DNA from: JANWVO01 sp037446555
GTDB taxonomy: Bacteria > Acidobacteriota > Terriglobia > Bryobacterales > Bryobacteraceae
Length of the DNA stretch: 64,000 bases
NCBI GenBank assembly: GCA_037446555.1
Contig: JBBIIK010000005.1
Span: 121,581-185,580 of the forward strand
Reading direction: 5' to 3'
Shown here: in pieces, positions 48,494 to 57,935 of the stretch
Numbering within the stretch: the first letter of the stretch is position 1
How the letters are laid out: each line of letters opens with the position of its first letter
Translations under genes and position numbers: made by a program
Notes under the pieces: generated by a model
Database searches by the model: none
What the model was told of the DNA's origin: nothing
What the model saw: only the letters and a program-made list of their open reading frames with translations

Positions 48494-49147
48494 TCACCGC
48501 TTCTGGGCCACCAGCCGGACGACGCGCGCCCGCGAGTCCGGGGCCCCGTTTCCCCATTCGGCCGCCATCAGCCGGTCCTCGTAACGGAGAATTCGCAGCC
48601 GCCCGTAAAGGTGCAGAAGCTGGTTGTCGTGGAAGCCGGTGGTGGCAAAGGCAGCCGACGCGGGCGATAGCCCCTCGATCTGCCGCCCCTCGATCAGCAA
48701 CAGTCCTCCGGGCTTGAGCGCATCAATGAACTTGCGGGCAGCGCGCACCGCCAGGGGTTCCGTGTACAGGCAAAGGATCAGGTCGTAGGAGTTGCGAGGC
48801 AAGGCCATCTTCTCGACGTCGCCCACCCGGGCGTCGAACTCGGCCTTCAGCCGCGACGCCTCTTCGCGGGCGCGCCGGACGGCGGCGTCCGACAGATCGA
48901 CGCCCGTCACCTTCCAGCCCTTGCGGGCGAGGTAGATGGCGTTGCGCCCGTTACCCATGCCGGCATCCAGAGCGGCGCCGTTGGGCAGGTTGGCGGTGGT
49001 TTCCAGCACCAGCGAGCTGGGATGGACCGGCACGCGCGCATCGGGGTTCAAGTAGATCTGATCCCAGGTTTGCGCTGCTTTCTGGCGGGTCTGCGCGGAC
49101 AGCAGCGCCAGCGGCGCCAGCGCAGCCAGTGCGAGGAAGCGCATCAT
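48494..49147 (-). CDS. Exported class I SAM-dependent methyltransferase
   Basis: A 217-residue protein with a signal peptide-like start (MMRFLALAALAPLALLSAQT) and then a TehB-like methyltransferase fold: LDAGMGNGRNAIYLA is motif I, GVDLSD the acidic strand 2 end, and LKPGGLLLIEGR strand 5. An exported SAM-dependent enzyme is odd, because SAM is not expected outside the cytoplasm; the hydrophobic start may be a membrane anchor instead. It begins three bases after the stop of the copper-binding lipoprotein gene. Confidence 0.8.
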   Translation of the reverse strand: MMRFLALAALAPLALLSAQTRQKAAQTWDQIYLNPDARVPVHPSSLVLETTANLPNGAALDAGMGNGRNAIYLARKGWKVTGVDLSDAAVRRAREEASRLKAEFDARVGDVEKMALPRNSYDLILCLYTEPLAVRAARKFIDALKPGGLLLIEGRQIEGLSPASAAFATTGFHDNQLLHLYGRLRILRYEDRLMAAEWGNGAPDSRARVVRLVAQKR

Positions 49148-49150
49148 GAA

Positions 49151-49465
49151 CTACTCCACTTCAATTCCGGTCAACCAGTAGTTGAGGTCGTTGACGTTGA
49201 CGGTGGCGCGGATCACCGCGCCTTCCTTCAGCTTGGCGAAGTCCTCTTGTTTCGGAACAGGGAACTCCATGGTCATGGCTTCCATCCATCCCTCGATCTT
49301 CTCGTGGTCGATGGAGGCGATGCGCGCCTCCGGACGCAGGCGCAGCACCTTGCCGCGAAGCTGGTAGCGCTGCTTCGGTTCTCCATAGTCGAACTCCGGC
49401 CCGCGCCGCGCCGTGCAAGCCGCCGCAAGAAACAGAATGAGTGCCAGACACTGCCGGCGATGCAT
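49151..49465 (-). CDS. CusF-like copper-binding lipoprotein
   Basis: A 104-residue exported lipoprotein: MHRRQCLALILFLAAAC gives a lipobox with Cys17. The rest is a small beta-barrel of the copper-binding CusF_Ec/DUF type, with candidate copper ligands His54, Trp60, Met64 and Met66 in the EGWMEAMTMEF motif that matches the W-x-x-M-x-M signature. It probably buffers Cu(I) in the periplasm. Start ATG 49465 has GGAGG nine bases upstream. A longer open frame upstream overlaps the dehydrogenase and is chance. Confidence 0.85.
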   Translation of the reverse strand: MHRRQCLALILFLAAACTARRGPEFDYGEPKQRYQLRGKVLRLRPEARIASIDHEKIEGWMEAMTMEFPVPKQEDFAKLKEGAVIRATVNVNDLNYWLTGIEVE

Positions 49466-49488
49466 GGTGTCACCTCCGGACTTCAATC

Positions 49489-50658
49489 TTACTTGTAGGC
49501 GGCGATGCCCGTCAGCCGCTCGCCAATGACCAACGCGTGAATGTGGTCCGTGCCCTCGTAGGTCTTCACTGATTCGAGGTTGCACATATGGCGCATGAGC
49601 GGATAGTCGTCTACAATGCCGTTGGCCCCCAGCAGGTCCCGCGCCACACGCGCACATTCCAGCGCCATGGCCACGTTGTTGCGCTTCAGCATTGAGATGT
49701 GGGCGAAGTCCAGCTTCCCCTGGTCCTTCAGCCGCCCGCAGTGCAGCGCCAGCAGCTGCCCCTTGACGACTTCTGTCGCCATCCAGGCGAGCTTCTCCTG
49801 CACCATCTGATGGGAAGCGATGGGGCGGTTGTCGAACTGTTTGCGCTCGATCGAATACTGCCGCGCCACCTCCAGACACTCCATCGCCGGCCCCAGCACT
49901 CCCCACCCGATTCCATAACGCGCCTGCGACAGGCACGAAAGCGCCGCCTTCAATCCCACGGCCCCCGGCAGCCGCATCGCCTCCGGAATCCGGCAATCGC
50001 TAAAGGAAAGCGAGGACGTCACCGACGCCCGCATGGAAAGCTTCCCGTGGATGTCCGAAGCGCGGTATCCGGGAGCGCCCTGTTCCACCAGGAAACCGCG
50101 GATGCCCTCTTCGGTGCGGGCCCACACCACCGCGACCTGCGCCGCGGTGCCGTTGGTGATCCACGTCTTCTCCCCGTTCAACACCCACCCGTCTCCGTCG
50201 CGGACTGCGGTGGTGGTCATGCCGCCCGGGTTGGAGCCGAAGCCCGGCTCCGTGAGCCCGAAGCAGCCGGCCATCTCGCCCTTCGCCAGCTTCGGCAGGT
50301 ACTTCTTCTTCTGCTCCTCGCTGCCGTAGGTCAGGATCGGATACATCACCAGCGCGCCCTGCACGCTGGCAAAACTGCGCAGCCCGGAGTCGCCCCGCTC
50401 CAGCTCCTGCATGATCAGGCCATACTCGACATTCGACATCCCGGCGGCGCCGTAGCCCTCGAGGTTGGCCCCCAGAAAGCCCATCTCGCCCATCTCCGGA
50501 ATCAGCTCCGAAGGGAAGCGCCCCTCGTTGTAGCAGGACTTGATCAGCGGAATGACGCGGTCCTCCACCCACTGCCGCGTGGTTTGCCGGACGAGCTTCT
50601 CCTCATCGCTGAGCTGCGTGTCGACCAGCAGATAGTCGAATCCGTGGTAGGCGGCCAT
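49489..50658 (-). CDS. Acyl-CoA dehydrogenase, glutaryl-CoA dehydrogenase-like
   Basis: A 389-residue flavoenzyme. It resembles glutaryl-CoA dehydrogenase throughout: ELERGDSGLRS carries the Arg and Ser that bind the glutaryl carboxylate, GCFGLTEPGFGSNPGGM and KTWITNG bind FAD, ARYGIGWGVLG follows, and the catalytic base is Glu in ESVKTYEGTDHIHALVIG. Glutaryl-CoA dehydrogenase oxidises and decarboxylates glutaryl-CoA to crotonyl-CoA in lysine and aromatic breakdown. It is the first gene of an operon with the CusF-like and methyltransferase genes, an unusual company. Confidence 0.88.
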   Translation of the reverse strand: MAAYHGFDYLLVDTQLSDEEKLVRQTTRQWVEDRVIPLIKSCYNEGRFPSELIPEMGEMGFLGANLEGYGAAGMSNVEYGLIMQELERGDSGLRSFASVQGALVMYPILTYGSEEQKKKYLPKLAKGEMAGCFGLTEPGFGSNPGGMTTTAVRDGDGWVLNGEKTWITNGTAAQVAVVWARTEEGIRGFLVEQGAPGYRASDIHGKLSMRASVTSSLSFSDCRIPEAMRLPGAVGLKAALSCLSQARYGIGWGVLGPAMECLEVARQYSIERKQFDNRPIASHQMVQEKLAWMATEVVKGQLLALHCGRLKDQGKLDFAHISMLKRNNVAMALECARVARDLLGANGIVDDYPLMRHMCNLESVKTYEGTDHIHALVIGERLTGIAAYK

Positions 50659-50729
50659 ACCCTTTCATGGTAGTACGCCGGCCCGCGCCGGGTGAGAATT
50701 CCGCCGCGTCCGGGCCACCTAGTTTATGA

Positions 50730-52478
50730 ATGCTCCTGCTGGCAGCTCTGGCCTGGTTCGCCGTCGCTGACCCGGCGGCAGAAGCCGACCGCGGCTATGA
50801 GGCGCTCCGCGCAGGCCTCTACGACGCCGCGGTGGCTTCCTTTGAACGCGCGCTCGAGGCGGATCCCTCCCTGCGCCACGTGCGCAAGGATCTGGCCTAT
50901 ACGCTCCTGCGGCGCGGCGACCGCGAGGCCGCCCGCGACCACTTCGACCGCCTGCGCCGCGAAGATCCCTCCGACGAGACCTCGGCAGTCGAATACGCTT
51001 TCCTGTGCTATGAGACGCGGCGAGTGCAGGAGGCGCGGCGCGTCTTTCACATGCTGCGGCTGGCGGCGAAGCAGGAGTCCGTGCAGCGCGCCGCCGAAGA
51101 GGCGTTTCAAAATGTGGACCGCCCGCTGAAAGAGGGAATCGAGCGCTGGACCGAGGCCGTCCGGCGCGCCCCGCAACAGTGGTCCGCGCACGAAGAATTG
51201 GCGTCCTTGGCCGAGATGCGCGACGAGCTCTCGCTTGCTGCGGAACACTACGAACTCGCCTGGCGGCTGCGCCCGCAGAAGCACGAGCTGCTGCTGAGCC
51301 TCGCACGAGTCTGGCGCGAACTCGGCCGCGAAGACAAAGCGCGCGCCGCTCTGGTCACCGCATGGAAACGCGGCTCCACATGCGTCGCCGAAACCGCGCG
51401 CGAAATGATGCACGGCGAGTTGCCGCGGGACGGCGAGGCGGTGCTTGCCGCTCCCGCCCCGGTGCAGACGGCGGAGATTCTCTCGGCAGCGCCTCTTTCC
51501 GCCCTCGAAATGGGCGAGCGGTCCCTCGGGAACAGCTTCGTCAACGACGCCTACCGCTACCTGCGCCGCGCCGTGGACGAGGAGCCGGACAATGCCCGCG
51601 CGCAGTACCTGCTTGGAGTTGCAGCCAATCTGCTGAAGCGGGACGAGGAGGCCTACCGCTGGTTTGCCCGCGCGCGGCGCAGCCCGGACCGGGAGATCGC
51701 CGACAAGGCGCAGCAGGGTTATCTGGCGTTGAAGCCGAAGTTCAGCCGCTTCACCACGGATGTCTGGGCCATCCCCTTCTTCTCCTCGCGCTGGCAGGGA
51801 GGCTTCGCCTACGGGCAGGTGAAAGGACAGTGGCGCAACGCGCGTTTGCCTGTGACTCCCTATCTGTCCCTGCGTTTCGTCGGCGACACGGCGGGCGGCA
51901 GGCAGGCGGCAAAGGCGCTGCTCCCCCTCTACCTCAGCGAGAAGAGCGTCATCGCGGCGGCGGGCGCGAGCCGGGTGCTGCATCCCACCACCTTCGCCTG
52001 GTTCGAAGCCGGAAGGTCCTTCGCCTATGGCGAACAGCGGTTCTACGAAGAGCGCACGCGGTGGGACGCCCGCGGCGGAGTCTCGTTGCTGAAAGGCTGG
52101 GGGCGGCTGGCGGGTGGCAGGGAGCGGGGACTCTTCCACGAGCTGAACCTCGACGGCGTATACGCCTCGCGCTTCCGGCATGACTTGCTTGTTTACGCGC
52201 AGAACCGCACGGGCTACACGTTCGCCCCGAGTCCCGGCAGCACGCAGGCGCAGGTTTACGCCGTCTGGAACGCGACCGCCGACCGCAGGGGCGAATACTG
52301 GGGCAACTTCGTCGAGGCGGGACTGGGGCTCAGGCTCTTCTCGCCCGCGCTCCCGGAGGGGATGAGCTGGCGCGCGGAGTTCGTGCGCGGCGCGCACCTG
52401 CGCAACGCCTCGAATCCGTGGGGACCGAATTATTGGGATTTCCGGACGGGCATCTGGTATGCGCGCACGACATATTAG
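50730..52478 (+). CDS. Exported TPR protein with outer-membrane barrel-like C-terminus
   Basis: A 582-residue protein with a signal peptide (MLLLAALAWFAVADPAAEA). Residues about 18-345 contain TPR-like repeats (RGYEALRAGLYDAAVASFER; AHEELASLAEMRDELSLAAE; RAQYLLGVAANLLKRDEEAY). The C-terminal third (about 355-582) alternates aromatic and polar residues like an outer-membrane beta-barrel and ends in ...GIWYARTTY. This order recalls PgaA, PelB and NfrA, export porins for polysaccharides or phage receptors. It overlaps the downstream glycosidase-like gene by 20 bases. Confidence 0.72.
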   Translation: MLLLAALAWFAVADPAAEADRGYEALRAGLYDAAVASFERALEADPSLRHVRKDLAYTLLRRGDREAARDHFDRLRREDPSDETSAVEYAFLCYETRRVQEARRVFHMLRLAAKQESVQRAAEEAFQNVDRPLKEGIERWTEAVRRAPQQWSAHEELASLAEMRDELSLAAEHYELAWRLRPQKHELLLSLARVWRELGREDKARAALVTAWKRGSTCVAETAREMMHGELPRDGEAVLAAPAPVQTAEILSAAPLSALEMGERSLGNSFVNDAYRYLRRAVDEEPDNARAQYLLGVAANLLKRDEEAYRWFARARRSPDREIADKAQQGYLALKPKFSRFTTDVWAIPFFSSRWQGGFAYGQVKGQWRNARLPVTPYLSLRFVGDTAGGRQAAKALLPLYLSEKSVIAAAGASRVLHPTTFAWFEAGRSFAYGEQRFYEERTRWDARGGVSLLKGWGRLAGGRERGLFHELNLDGVYASRFRHDLLVYAQNRTGYTFAPSPGSTQAQVYAVWNATADRRGEYWGNFVEAGLGLRLFSPALPEGMSWRAEFVRGAHLRNASNPWGPNYWDFRTGIWYARTTY

Positions 52479-54288
52479 CTTCTCACTGCTGTTGTTGCTG
52501 ACTGCCCCGGCGGCGCACGGCGGCTGGCGCCGGGTGCTGGAGGCAACCGGCCTGGAGTCCGCGCGGCTGACAGTGCTGGAGGGCGATTCCGCAGAAGCCC
52601 GCGCCGCCGGCTTCTTTCCCTCCGGCGGGAAGGTCGAGGTACGGAGCGTCACCGACACGTTCCTGCCCTCGCTGCGCATCGTCTGGGAGAAGCCGGTCAC
52701 CCTCCCCCGATTCACCGTTCCGCAGAAAGCGGTGGTCTTCACCCGCGAACGCTGGACCGGCGCCCCGCTGGCAGCCGGCTTCCGCGAAGGCGAAAGGATC
52801 GTCTTCTGGACCGCCACTTCAATCGGAGACAAGGGCTACGAGCGCTACCCGTATCTGGCGCAGGCGCTCGCCGAACTCGGGCTCGAGCCGCAGGCCGAGA
52901 CCCGCAGCCTGTGGGCGTTCTTCGACTCCTCTTACCGCCTGCGCGCAGATCCCGAATACCTGGCAGACCGCTGGCGCCGCTCGGGCATCGGCGCCCTGCA
53001 CGCCGCCGCATGGCACTACTGGGAGCCCGACGAGGCGCGCGACGCATGGCTGCGCAAGCTCATCGACGCTTGCCACCGCCGCGCCATCCATATCTACGCA
53101 TGGATCGAATTCCCCCACGTCAGCGAGCGCTTCTGGGAACAGCACCCGCAGTGGCGCGAGAAAACCGCCACCGGACAGGACGCCCATCTGGACTGGCGCA
53201 AGCTCATGAATCTGGCCGATCCGGATTGCGCCCGCGCCGTGGAAGCCGGGCTCGCCGCCCTTCTTCGCCGCTTCGACTGGGACGGCGTCAACCTAGCCGA
53301 GCTCTACTTCGAGTCCCTCGAGGGCTACCTGAATCCCGCCCGCTTCACACCCTTCAATGACCTTGTGCGCGCCGAATTCCGCGCCGCTGCAGGAATCGAT
53401 CCGGCGGAGTTCTACAACCCCGCTTCACCCCACTACCACGTGCGCAGCGCCGCCCCCATGCGCCGCTTCCTCGACTACCGCGCCCGCCTCGCGCACCGCC
53501 TGCAGGTGGAGTGGCTGGAGCGCGTGCAGCGCCTCTCGCGGGAGCGCGGCGGCCTCGACGTCGTCCTGACGCACGTCGACGACCGCTTCGACACCACCAT
53601 GCGCGACAACCTCGGCGCGGACGCGGCCGCGCTGCTGCCGGAAGCGGCGCGCTTCGGCGCCGCGTTCCTGGTCGAAGATCCTGCCACCATCTGGAATCTC
53701 GGGCCTGAGCGCTACGCCGAACTGGCGCGCCGCTACGCCCCCATCACGCCCGCTGGAGTGCGGCTCGGCGCCGACATCAACATCGTCGAGCGCTATCAGG
53801 ACGTTTATCCGACCAAACAGCAGACCGGCAGCGAGCTGTTCCAACTGCTGCACTGGGCGGCGAAGTCTTTCCCGCAGGTCGCGATCTACTTCGAGAACTC
53901 GATCCTTGCGCCGGACTGGGGTCTACTCGGAGCGGCTGCCACGCCGGCGCAGGTGCGCGAGCTTGGCGACGGAGATCTGGAGGTGGATGCGGCAGCGCCC
54001 TTCGCTCTCCGCTGGGACGGGTGTGCCGCCCTCGACGGCCAGCCCTGGCCCCTGCGCAGCCATGGAAGGCTCCTAGTTCCGGCCGGCAAACACCGCGTCG
54101 CACCCTGCGCGGTGCCCGCAGAACCCGTGCTGGAAGACTTCAACGGAAACGTGCTCAGGCTCGAGCAGGTGGACGGGCTGTGGCGGCTCGAGTACGAAAG
54201 CCGCGCCCGCGCCCTCGCCGTGCTGGCAGGCGGGCGCCGCGCAGTGCGCTTCTTTCCAGCAGGACGTCATCAGGTGTGGCTGCGCTGA
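52459..54288 (+). CDS. Secreted TIM-barrel glycosidase-like protein (GHL10/PgaB-C type)
   Basis: A 609-residue protein with signal peptide MRARHISFSLLLLLTAPAAHG. The middle (about 140-470) is a TIM-barrel of the putative glycosyl hydrolase kind: IHIYAWIEFPHVSERFW, LMNLADPDCARAVEAGLAAL, FDWDGVNLAELYFES, VVLTHVDDRF. The pattern of Asp/Glu at strand ends fits a glycoside hydrolase clan, like the C-terminal hydrolase of PgaB, but no family number can be given. A beta domain closes it. It starts inside the TPR-barrel gene, so the two are made together; likely a polysaccharide export or trimming pair. Confidence 0.72.
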   Translation: MRARHISFSLLLLLTAPAAHGGWRRVLEATGLESARLTVLEGDSAEARAAGFFPSGGKVEVRSVTDTFLPSLRIVWEKPVTLPRFTVPQKAVVFTRERWTGAPLAAGFREGERIVFWTATSIGDKGYERYPYLAQALAELGLEPQAETRSLWAFFDSSYRLRADPEYLADRWRRSGIGALHAAAWHYWEPDEARDAWLRKLIDACHRRAIHIYAWIEFPHVSERFWEQHPQWREKTATGQDAHLDWRKLMNLADPDCARAVEAGLAALLRRFDWDGVNLAELYFESLEGYLNPARFTPFNDLVRAEFRAAAGIDPAEFYNPASPHYHVRSAAPMRRFLDYRARLAHRLQVEWLERVQRLSRERGGLDVVLTHVDDRFDTTMRDNLGADAAALLPEAARFGAAFLVEDPATIWNLGPERYAELARRYAPITPAGVRLGADINIVERYQDVYPTKQQTGSELFQLLHWAAKSFPQVAIYFENSILAPDWGLLGAAATPAQVRELGDGDLEVDAAAPFALRWDGCAALDGQPWPLRSHGRLLVPAGKHRVAPCAVPAEPVLEDFNGNVLRLEQVDGLWRLEYESRARALAVLAGGRRAVRFFPAGRHQVWLR

Positions 54289-54314
54289 GGCTCCGAGCCT
54301 CGCCGCCAAACGCA

Positions 54315-54344
54315 CGATGGGCGGCCCGGCGGGGCCGCCCATCG
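54315..54344. terminator. Bidirectional terminator between glycosidase-like and TonB receptor genes
   Basis: CGATGGGCGGCCC (54315-54327) pairs perfectly over 13 bp with GGGCCGCCCATCG (54332-54344) across a four-base loop, followed on the plus strand by AATTTCC. It lies between two convergent genes and probably serves both. Confidence 0.75.
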
Positions 54345-54370
54345 AATTTCCGGATCGAAGCCGGTTTTGG

Positions 54371-57300
54371 TCAGAAGCCGAGCCGCAAGCCGAAGCGGAA
54401 GACCCGCTCGTCGATGCCTTCGCGCCCGGTGTTGCGGATGCCGGTCACCTCGAAGACACCCGTGCGGAAGCTGCCGTCGCTGTTCAGCACGAGGTTCGAG
54501 ATGTTGCCGCTCGGGTTGGAGAAGTGGGGTGTGTTGGAGACGTTGAACGCCTCGGCGCGGAACTGCAGGTTCACGCGCTCGCTGATGCGGAACTGGCGGA
54601 ACAGCCCCATGTCGAGGTTGACGATGCCGGGCCCAAGCAAGGTGTTGAAGCCGGCGGTGCCGAACCGCGGCTCGGTCACCGGGGCCCACTGCCGCCAGTC
54701 ATAGTAGGGGATGCCGCGGCCGACGCCGCCCAGCTTGCGCGGCTTCTCGTTGCCGCCGATCCAGTCGGCGCGCTGCGAGCTTTCCGGCGCATTCAGGGAC
54801 GAGCCGGAGCTGGTCACTGTGAACGGGTTGCCGCTCTGGAGCATCAGCGCGCCGTTCAACTGCCAGCCGCCGAGCAGAGCAGCGGCGAAGCCGCTCTGCG
54901 CCCAGCGCTTGCCCTGTCCGAAGGGGAGCTGCCAGATGCCGTTGGCGGTGAAGCGGTGCGGCGTGTGGATGCCGCACTGCGAACGGTTCAGGAAGTAGTA
55001 CTCGGGAATCTTGATGGAGACGCGGTCGCCGCTGTTGCCGAAGCCGGCCAGCGAGATGCACTTCGACCACGTGTAGGCCGTGTTGACCATGAAGCCCTCG
55101 CTGAAGCGGCGGTCGAGCGTAAGCTGGAGCGAGTCATAGCTGCTGTTGCCCAGCCGGTTGACGACCGCGAGCGAGACGTTGCGCTGCGTCTGGGGGTAAT
55201 ACACGCGGCTGGCGGCGCCGCCGTCCACGCGCCCGTAGTTGCGCTCCTCGTAGCCGAGGAAGCCCGTCATGCGGGTGGCCACATAGCCGGCGCTGGCCAC
55301 CATCTTGAGCGGCAGTTGCCGCTGAATGGTGAAGTTCCAGCTCTGGATGTAGCCGCGGACGAACTTGCTGTCCAGCGTGTTGAAGACCACGTTGCGCGGC
55401 AGGTCGACGATGCCGTTGCCGATCTCCGGCTGGGTGAGCACCGGGATGCCGTCCTTCAGCAGCCCCGCCCAAGAGAAGGAGTTGGGCGCGTTGACCGTTT
55501 GCGCCGTCAGCAGCGGGTGATTCGTGCGCATGGCGCGGGCGATGTTCCAGGGGTCGATGTTGATGCCGTAACCGGTGCGGATCACCGTCTGGTCATTCAG
55601 GCGGTAAGCGATGCCGACGGTGGGGGCGAACAGCTTCTTGCTGACCTCGACTCCGCAGTCTTTCGGCAGCGAGCCGACGCCGCAGACCATCACCTTGTCG
55701 GCGTAGTTCGGATCACCGGGGAAGAAGTAGCGCTCCAGCCCGCGGTCGGCGCGAGTGGGCATGGGGAAGTAGTTCCACCGCGTGCCGAGGTTGAGCGTCA
55801 AGCGGCGGCTCACCTGCCACTGGTCGCGGAAATAGAAGCTCTGCATCGACGTGCGGGTGGAGTACTCGTCCGGCCACTGGTAGATCTTGCCGATCTGCGT
55901 GGCGCGGCCGAGCAGGAACGACGCCATCCCGTTCCACTGGTTCGAAGCCGGGCCTCCGTTGAGCGTCGTGGGGCCGCCGCCGAACGCAAAGCCGCCGGGC
56001 GCGCCCCAGCTGCCGCCATAGAACTCCGGCTGCGAGTGATTCAGGTGCTGCCAGCCGAGTTCGGCGCCGAAGCGGATGTTGTGCCGGCCCTTGGTCCAGT
56101 TGCCGTTGCCGATCCACTGGAACTGCGGGTCCCTGCGGAAGTACGGCATGTAGTTGTCGGCGAGGCCGAACGTCGTGAAGCCGCTGATGCCGAAGCCCGG
56201 CCAGCCGCCCTCGATGCGGCGCTTCCCATTGGTTCCGGGGATGCCGAGCTCCTGGCCGATGTTGCGGTCGATGCCGTACTGCTCGACGTTGGTATCCATC
56301 AGCGTGTAGCCGAAGTTGGTGTCGAAGACGAAGGTGGGCGTGATGGTGTAGGTCATCGCCGCCGTGATGCTGCCCGTCTTGCCGAAGCCCGCGCCCGGGT
56401 TGCCGCCTGCCAGGGCGGAACCCAGCAGCTTCTCGCCGAAGCGGGTGGGAGCGATCATGTCATAGTCGAGCAGGCTCAGGCGGAGATAGGAAGTGATCTT
56501 GTCCGTGGCGTTCCAGTTCACCTTCGTGTCGACGGTCTGCCGGTCGAACTTGAACGTGCCCTGCGAGTAGTAGTTGTCGTTGAACTGCCCGGGCGCGGTC
56601 GGGTCCGGCAGCATCGGAAGCAGCTTGATCGCGATGGGATCCCAGCGGCTCTGCGGCACGATGTTGCCGGCGAACGGGACGCGGTTGCGCCCCTGGGAGT
56701 CTCCGCTGTCGGGATCATAGACAGGCCGCGGGGACTCGCTCATGTCGCCCTGCCTCATGCTCGGCGTCGGCACGGTGGAAAGCCCGCCGGCGAACTGGCG
56801 GTCGTAAGTGCCTTCGTAGCTGACAAAGTAGAACAGCTTGTCCTTCTTGATAGGCCCGCCCACAGTGCCGCCGTTCTGGTTGTACACGCGCTTGGGCATG
56901 CCTTCGCTCCTCGGCAGGAAGAAGGGGCGCGCCTTGGTCTTGTTGTTGTCGTGGTACCAGAAGGCGCTGCCGTGCAGTTCGTTGGTGCCGCTCTTGATCT
57001 GGACGTTGATCGCCGCGCCGCCGGCGAGCCCCTGCTCGGCGTCGAATGCGTTGGTGACCACGTTGACCGCCTCGATCGACTCCAGGGCGGGGACGTAGGC
57101 GGTGATGTGCGGCAGCCAGATGTTGAACTGCGTGGCGCCGTCGAGGCGGATGTTGTTGGAAGCCGCGACCGTGCCGTTCACCTCGAACTGCAAAGCGCGC
57201 GACGGGTTCGAAGGAACCGAGTGCGCGTTGCGCGGCGGCGTGAAGCCCGGCAGCAGATTGAACAGTTGCTGGTAGTTCCGTCCCGGCGGGATGGGCGTGT

Positions 57301-57757
57301 TCAACAGCGTGACGCTGGGCAGTTCCCGGCGCACCTCGGCCCGATCGGTCTGCAGCAGCGCCGCTTCGCCTGTGACCTGGATCGATTCGGTCACGGCGCC
57401 GAGCTCCAGCTGCGCGTCCACGCGGGACACCGTGTTCGTGGAGATGATGATGTCCTTCCGGACCAGCGTCCGGAAGCCCTGCGCCGACACCTTCAGCTCA
57501 TAGGTGCCGCCGGGAATCGTCGGAAAGTTGTAGATGCCCGCATCAGTGGTGGTCGTGGAGCGGGTCTGGTTGGTTTCCGTCTGCGTGATGGTCACCGTGG
57601 CGCCGACGACGGCGGCGCCGCTCGGGTCCGTCACGTTGCCAGTCAGAGAGCCATACAGGATCTGCGCGGCGGCGGGCTGCACGCACGCGGCCAGCAGGAC
57701 GGCTGCGATCCAGGCAGCCGTCATGACGGTTTTCTTGCCCGCTGTCGTCAACTGCAT
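54371..57757 (-). CDS. TonB-dependent receptor with carboxypeptidase-regulatory-like domain
   Basis: An outer-membrane transporter of 1128 residues. A signal peptide (MQLTTAGKK...AAAQ) is followed by a carboxypeptidase-regulatory-like beta sandwich at about 37-120 (GSLTGNVTDPSGAAVVGATV), a plug region at about 120-300 (GAVTESIQVTGEAALLQTDR; LFNLLPGFTPP) and a long beta-barrel ending with Phe (...FRFGLRLGF). This Oar-like class is abundant in Acidobacteriota and takes up large sugars or proteins; the substrate is unknown. ATG 57757 is favoured over GTG 57760 because AGGAGC lies eight bases ahead. Confidence 0.93.
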   Translation of the reverse strand: MQLTTAGKKTVMTAAWIAAVLLAACVQPAAAQILYGSLTGNVTDPSGAAVVGATVTITQTETNQTRSTTTTDAGIYNFPTIPGGTYELKVSAQGFRTLVRKDIIISTNTVSRVDAQLELGAVTESIQVTGEAALLQTDRAEVRRELPSVTLLNTPIPPGRNYQQLFNLLPGFTPPRNAHSVPSNPSRALQFEVNGTVAASNNIRLDGATQFNIWLPHITAYVPALESIEAVNVVTNAFDAEQGLAGGAAINVQIKSGTNELHGSAFWYHDNNKTKARPFFLPRSEGMPKRVYNQNGGTVGGPIKKDKLFYFVSYEGTYDRQFAGGLSTVPTPSMRQGDMSESPRPVYDPDSGDSQGRNRVPFAGNIVPQSRWDPIAIKLLPMLPDPTAPGQFNDNYYSQGTFKFDRQTVDTKVNWNATDKITSYLRLSLLDYDMIAPTRFGEKLLGSALAGGNPGAGFGKTGSITAAMTYTITPTFVFDTNFGYTLMDTNVEQYGIDRNIGQELGIPGTNGKRRIEGGWPGFGISGFTTFGLADNYMPYFRRDPQFQWIGNGNWTKGRHNIRFGAELGWQHLNHSQPEFYGGSWGAPGGFAFGGGPTTLNGGPASNQWNGMASFLLGRATQIGKIYQWPDEYSTRTSMQSFYFRDQWQVSRRLTLNLGTRWNYFPMPTRADRGLERYFFPGDPNYADKVMVCGVGSLPKDCGVEVSKKLFAPTVGIAYRLNDQTVIRTGYGINIDPWNIARAMRTNHPLLTAQTVNAPNSFSWAGLLKDGIPVLTQPEIGNGIVDLPRNVVFNTLDSKFVRGYIQSWNFTIQRQLPLKMVASAGYVATRMTGFLGYEERNYGRVDGGAASRVYYPQTQRNVSLAVVNRLGNSSYDSLQLTLDRRFSEGFMVNTAYTWSKCISLAGFGNSGDRVSIKIPEYYFLNRSQCGIHTPHRFTANGIWQLPFGQGKRWAQSGFAAALLGGWQLNGALMLQSGNPFTVTSSGSSLNAPESSQRADWIGGNEKPRKLGGVGRGIPYYDWRQWAPVTEPRFGTAGFNTLLGPGIVNLDMGLFRQFRISERVNLQFRAEAFNVSNTPHFSNPSGNISNLVLNSDGSFRTGVFEVTGIRNTGREGIDERVFRFGLRLGF

Positions 57758-57873
57758 CACAAGAAGCTCCTATTGTTATGAGTCGGATCCTTGGCCGGAA
57801 TGCAAGCGAGAAGCCCCAAAGAATGAATTCACCGTTACTTCTTCAAGGACTACCTCACGCGCCGGTTAAGGAT

Positions 57874-57902
57874 ACTATATGGAAGTTCCGCGGGCGAGTC
57901 AA
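57874..57902 (-). promoter_or_regulatory. Promoter of the TonB-dependent receptor gene
   Basis: On the minus strand TTGACT (57902-57897) and TATAGT (57879-57874) are separated by 17 bases, close to the sigma-70 consensus. The leader to the ATG is about 107 bases. It is the strongest single-gene promoter match in the window. Confidence 0.8.
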
Positions 57903-57935
57903 TAGAAATGTCAGTAGGGAGGCGCGATTTCCGGA

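Noticed and set aside
50724..52832. A 702-codon open frame on the minus strand
   Set aside because: It is antisense to the TPR-barrel gene and the next gene and shows no motif.
54317..57781. A 1154-codon open frame on the plus strand
   Set aside because: It is the antisense shadow of the TonB-dependent receptor, rich in Arg, Ala, Val and His, with no family similarity.
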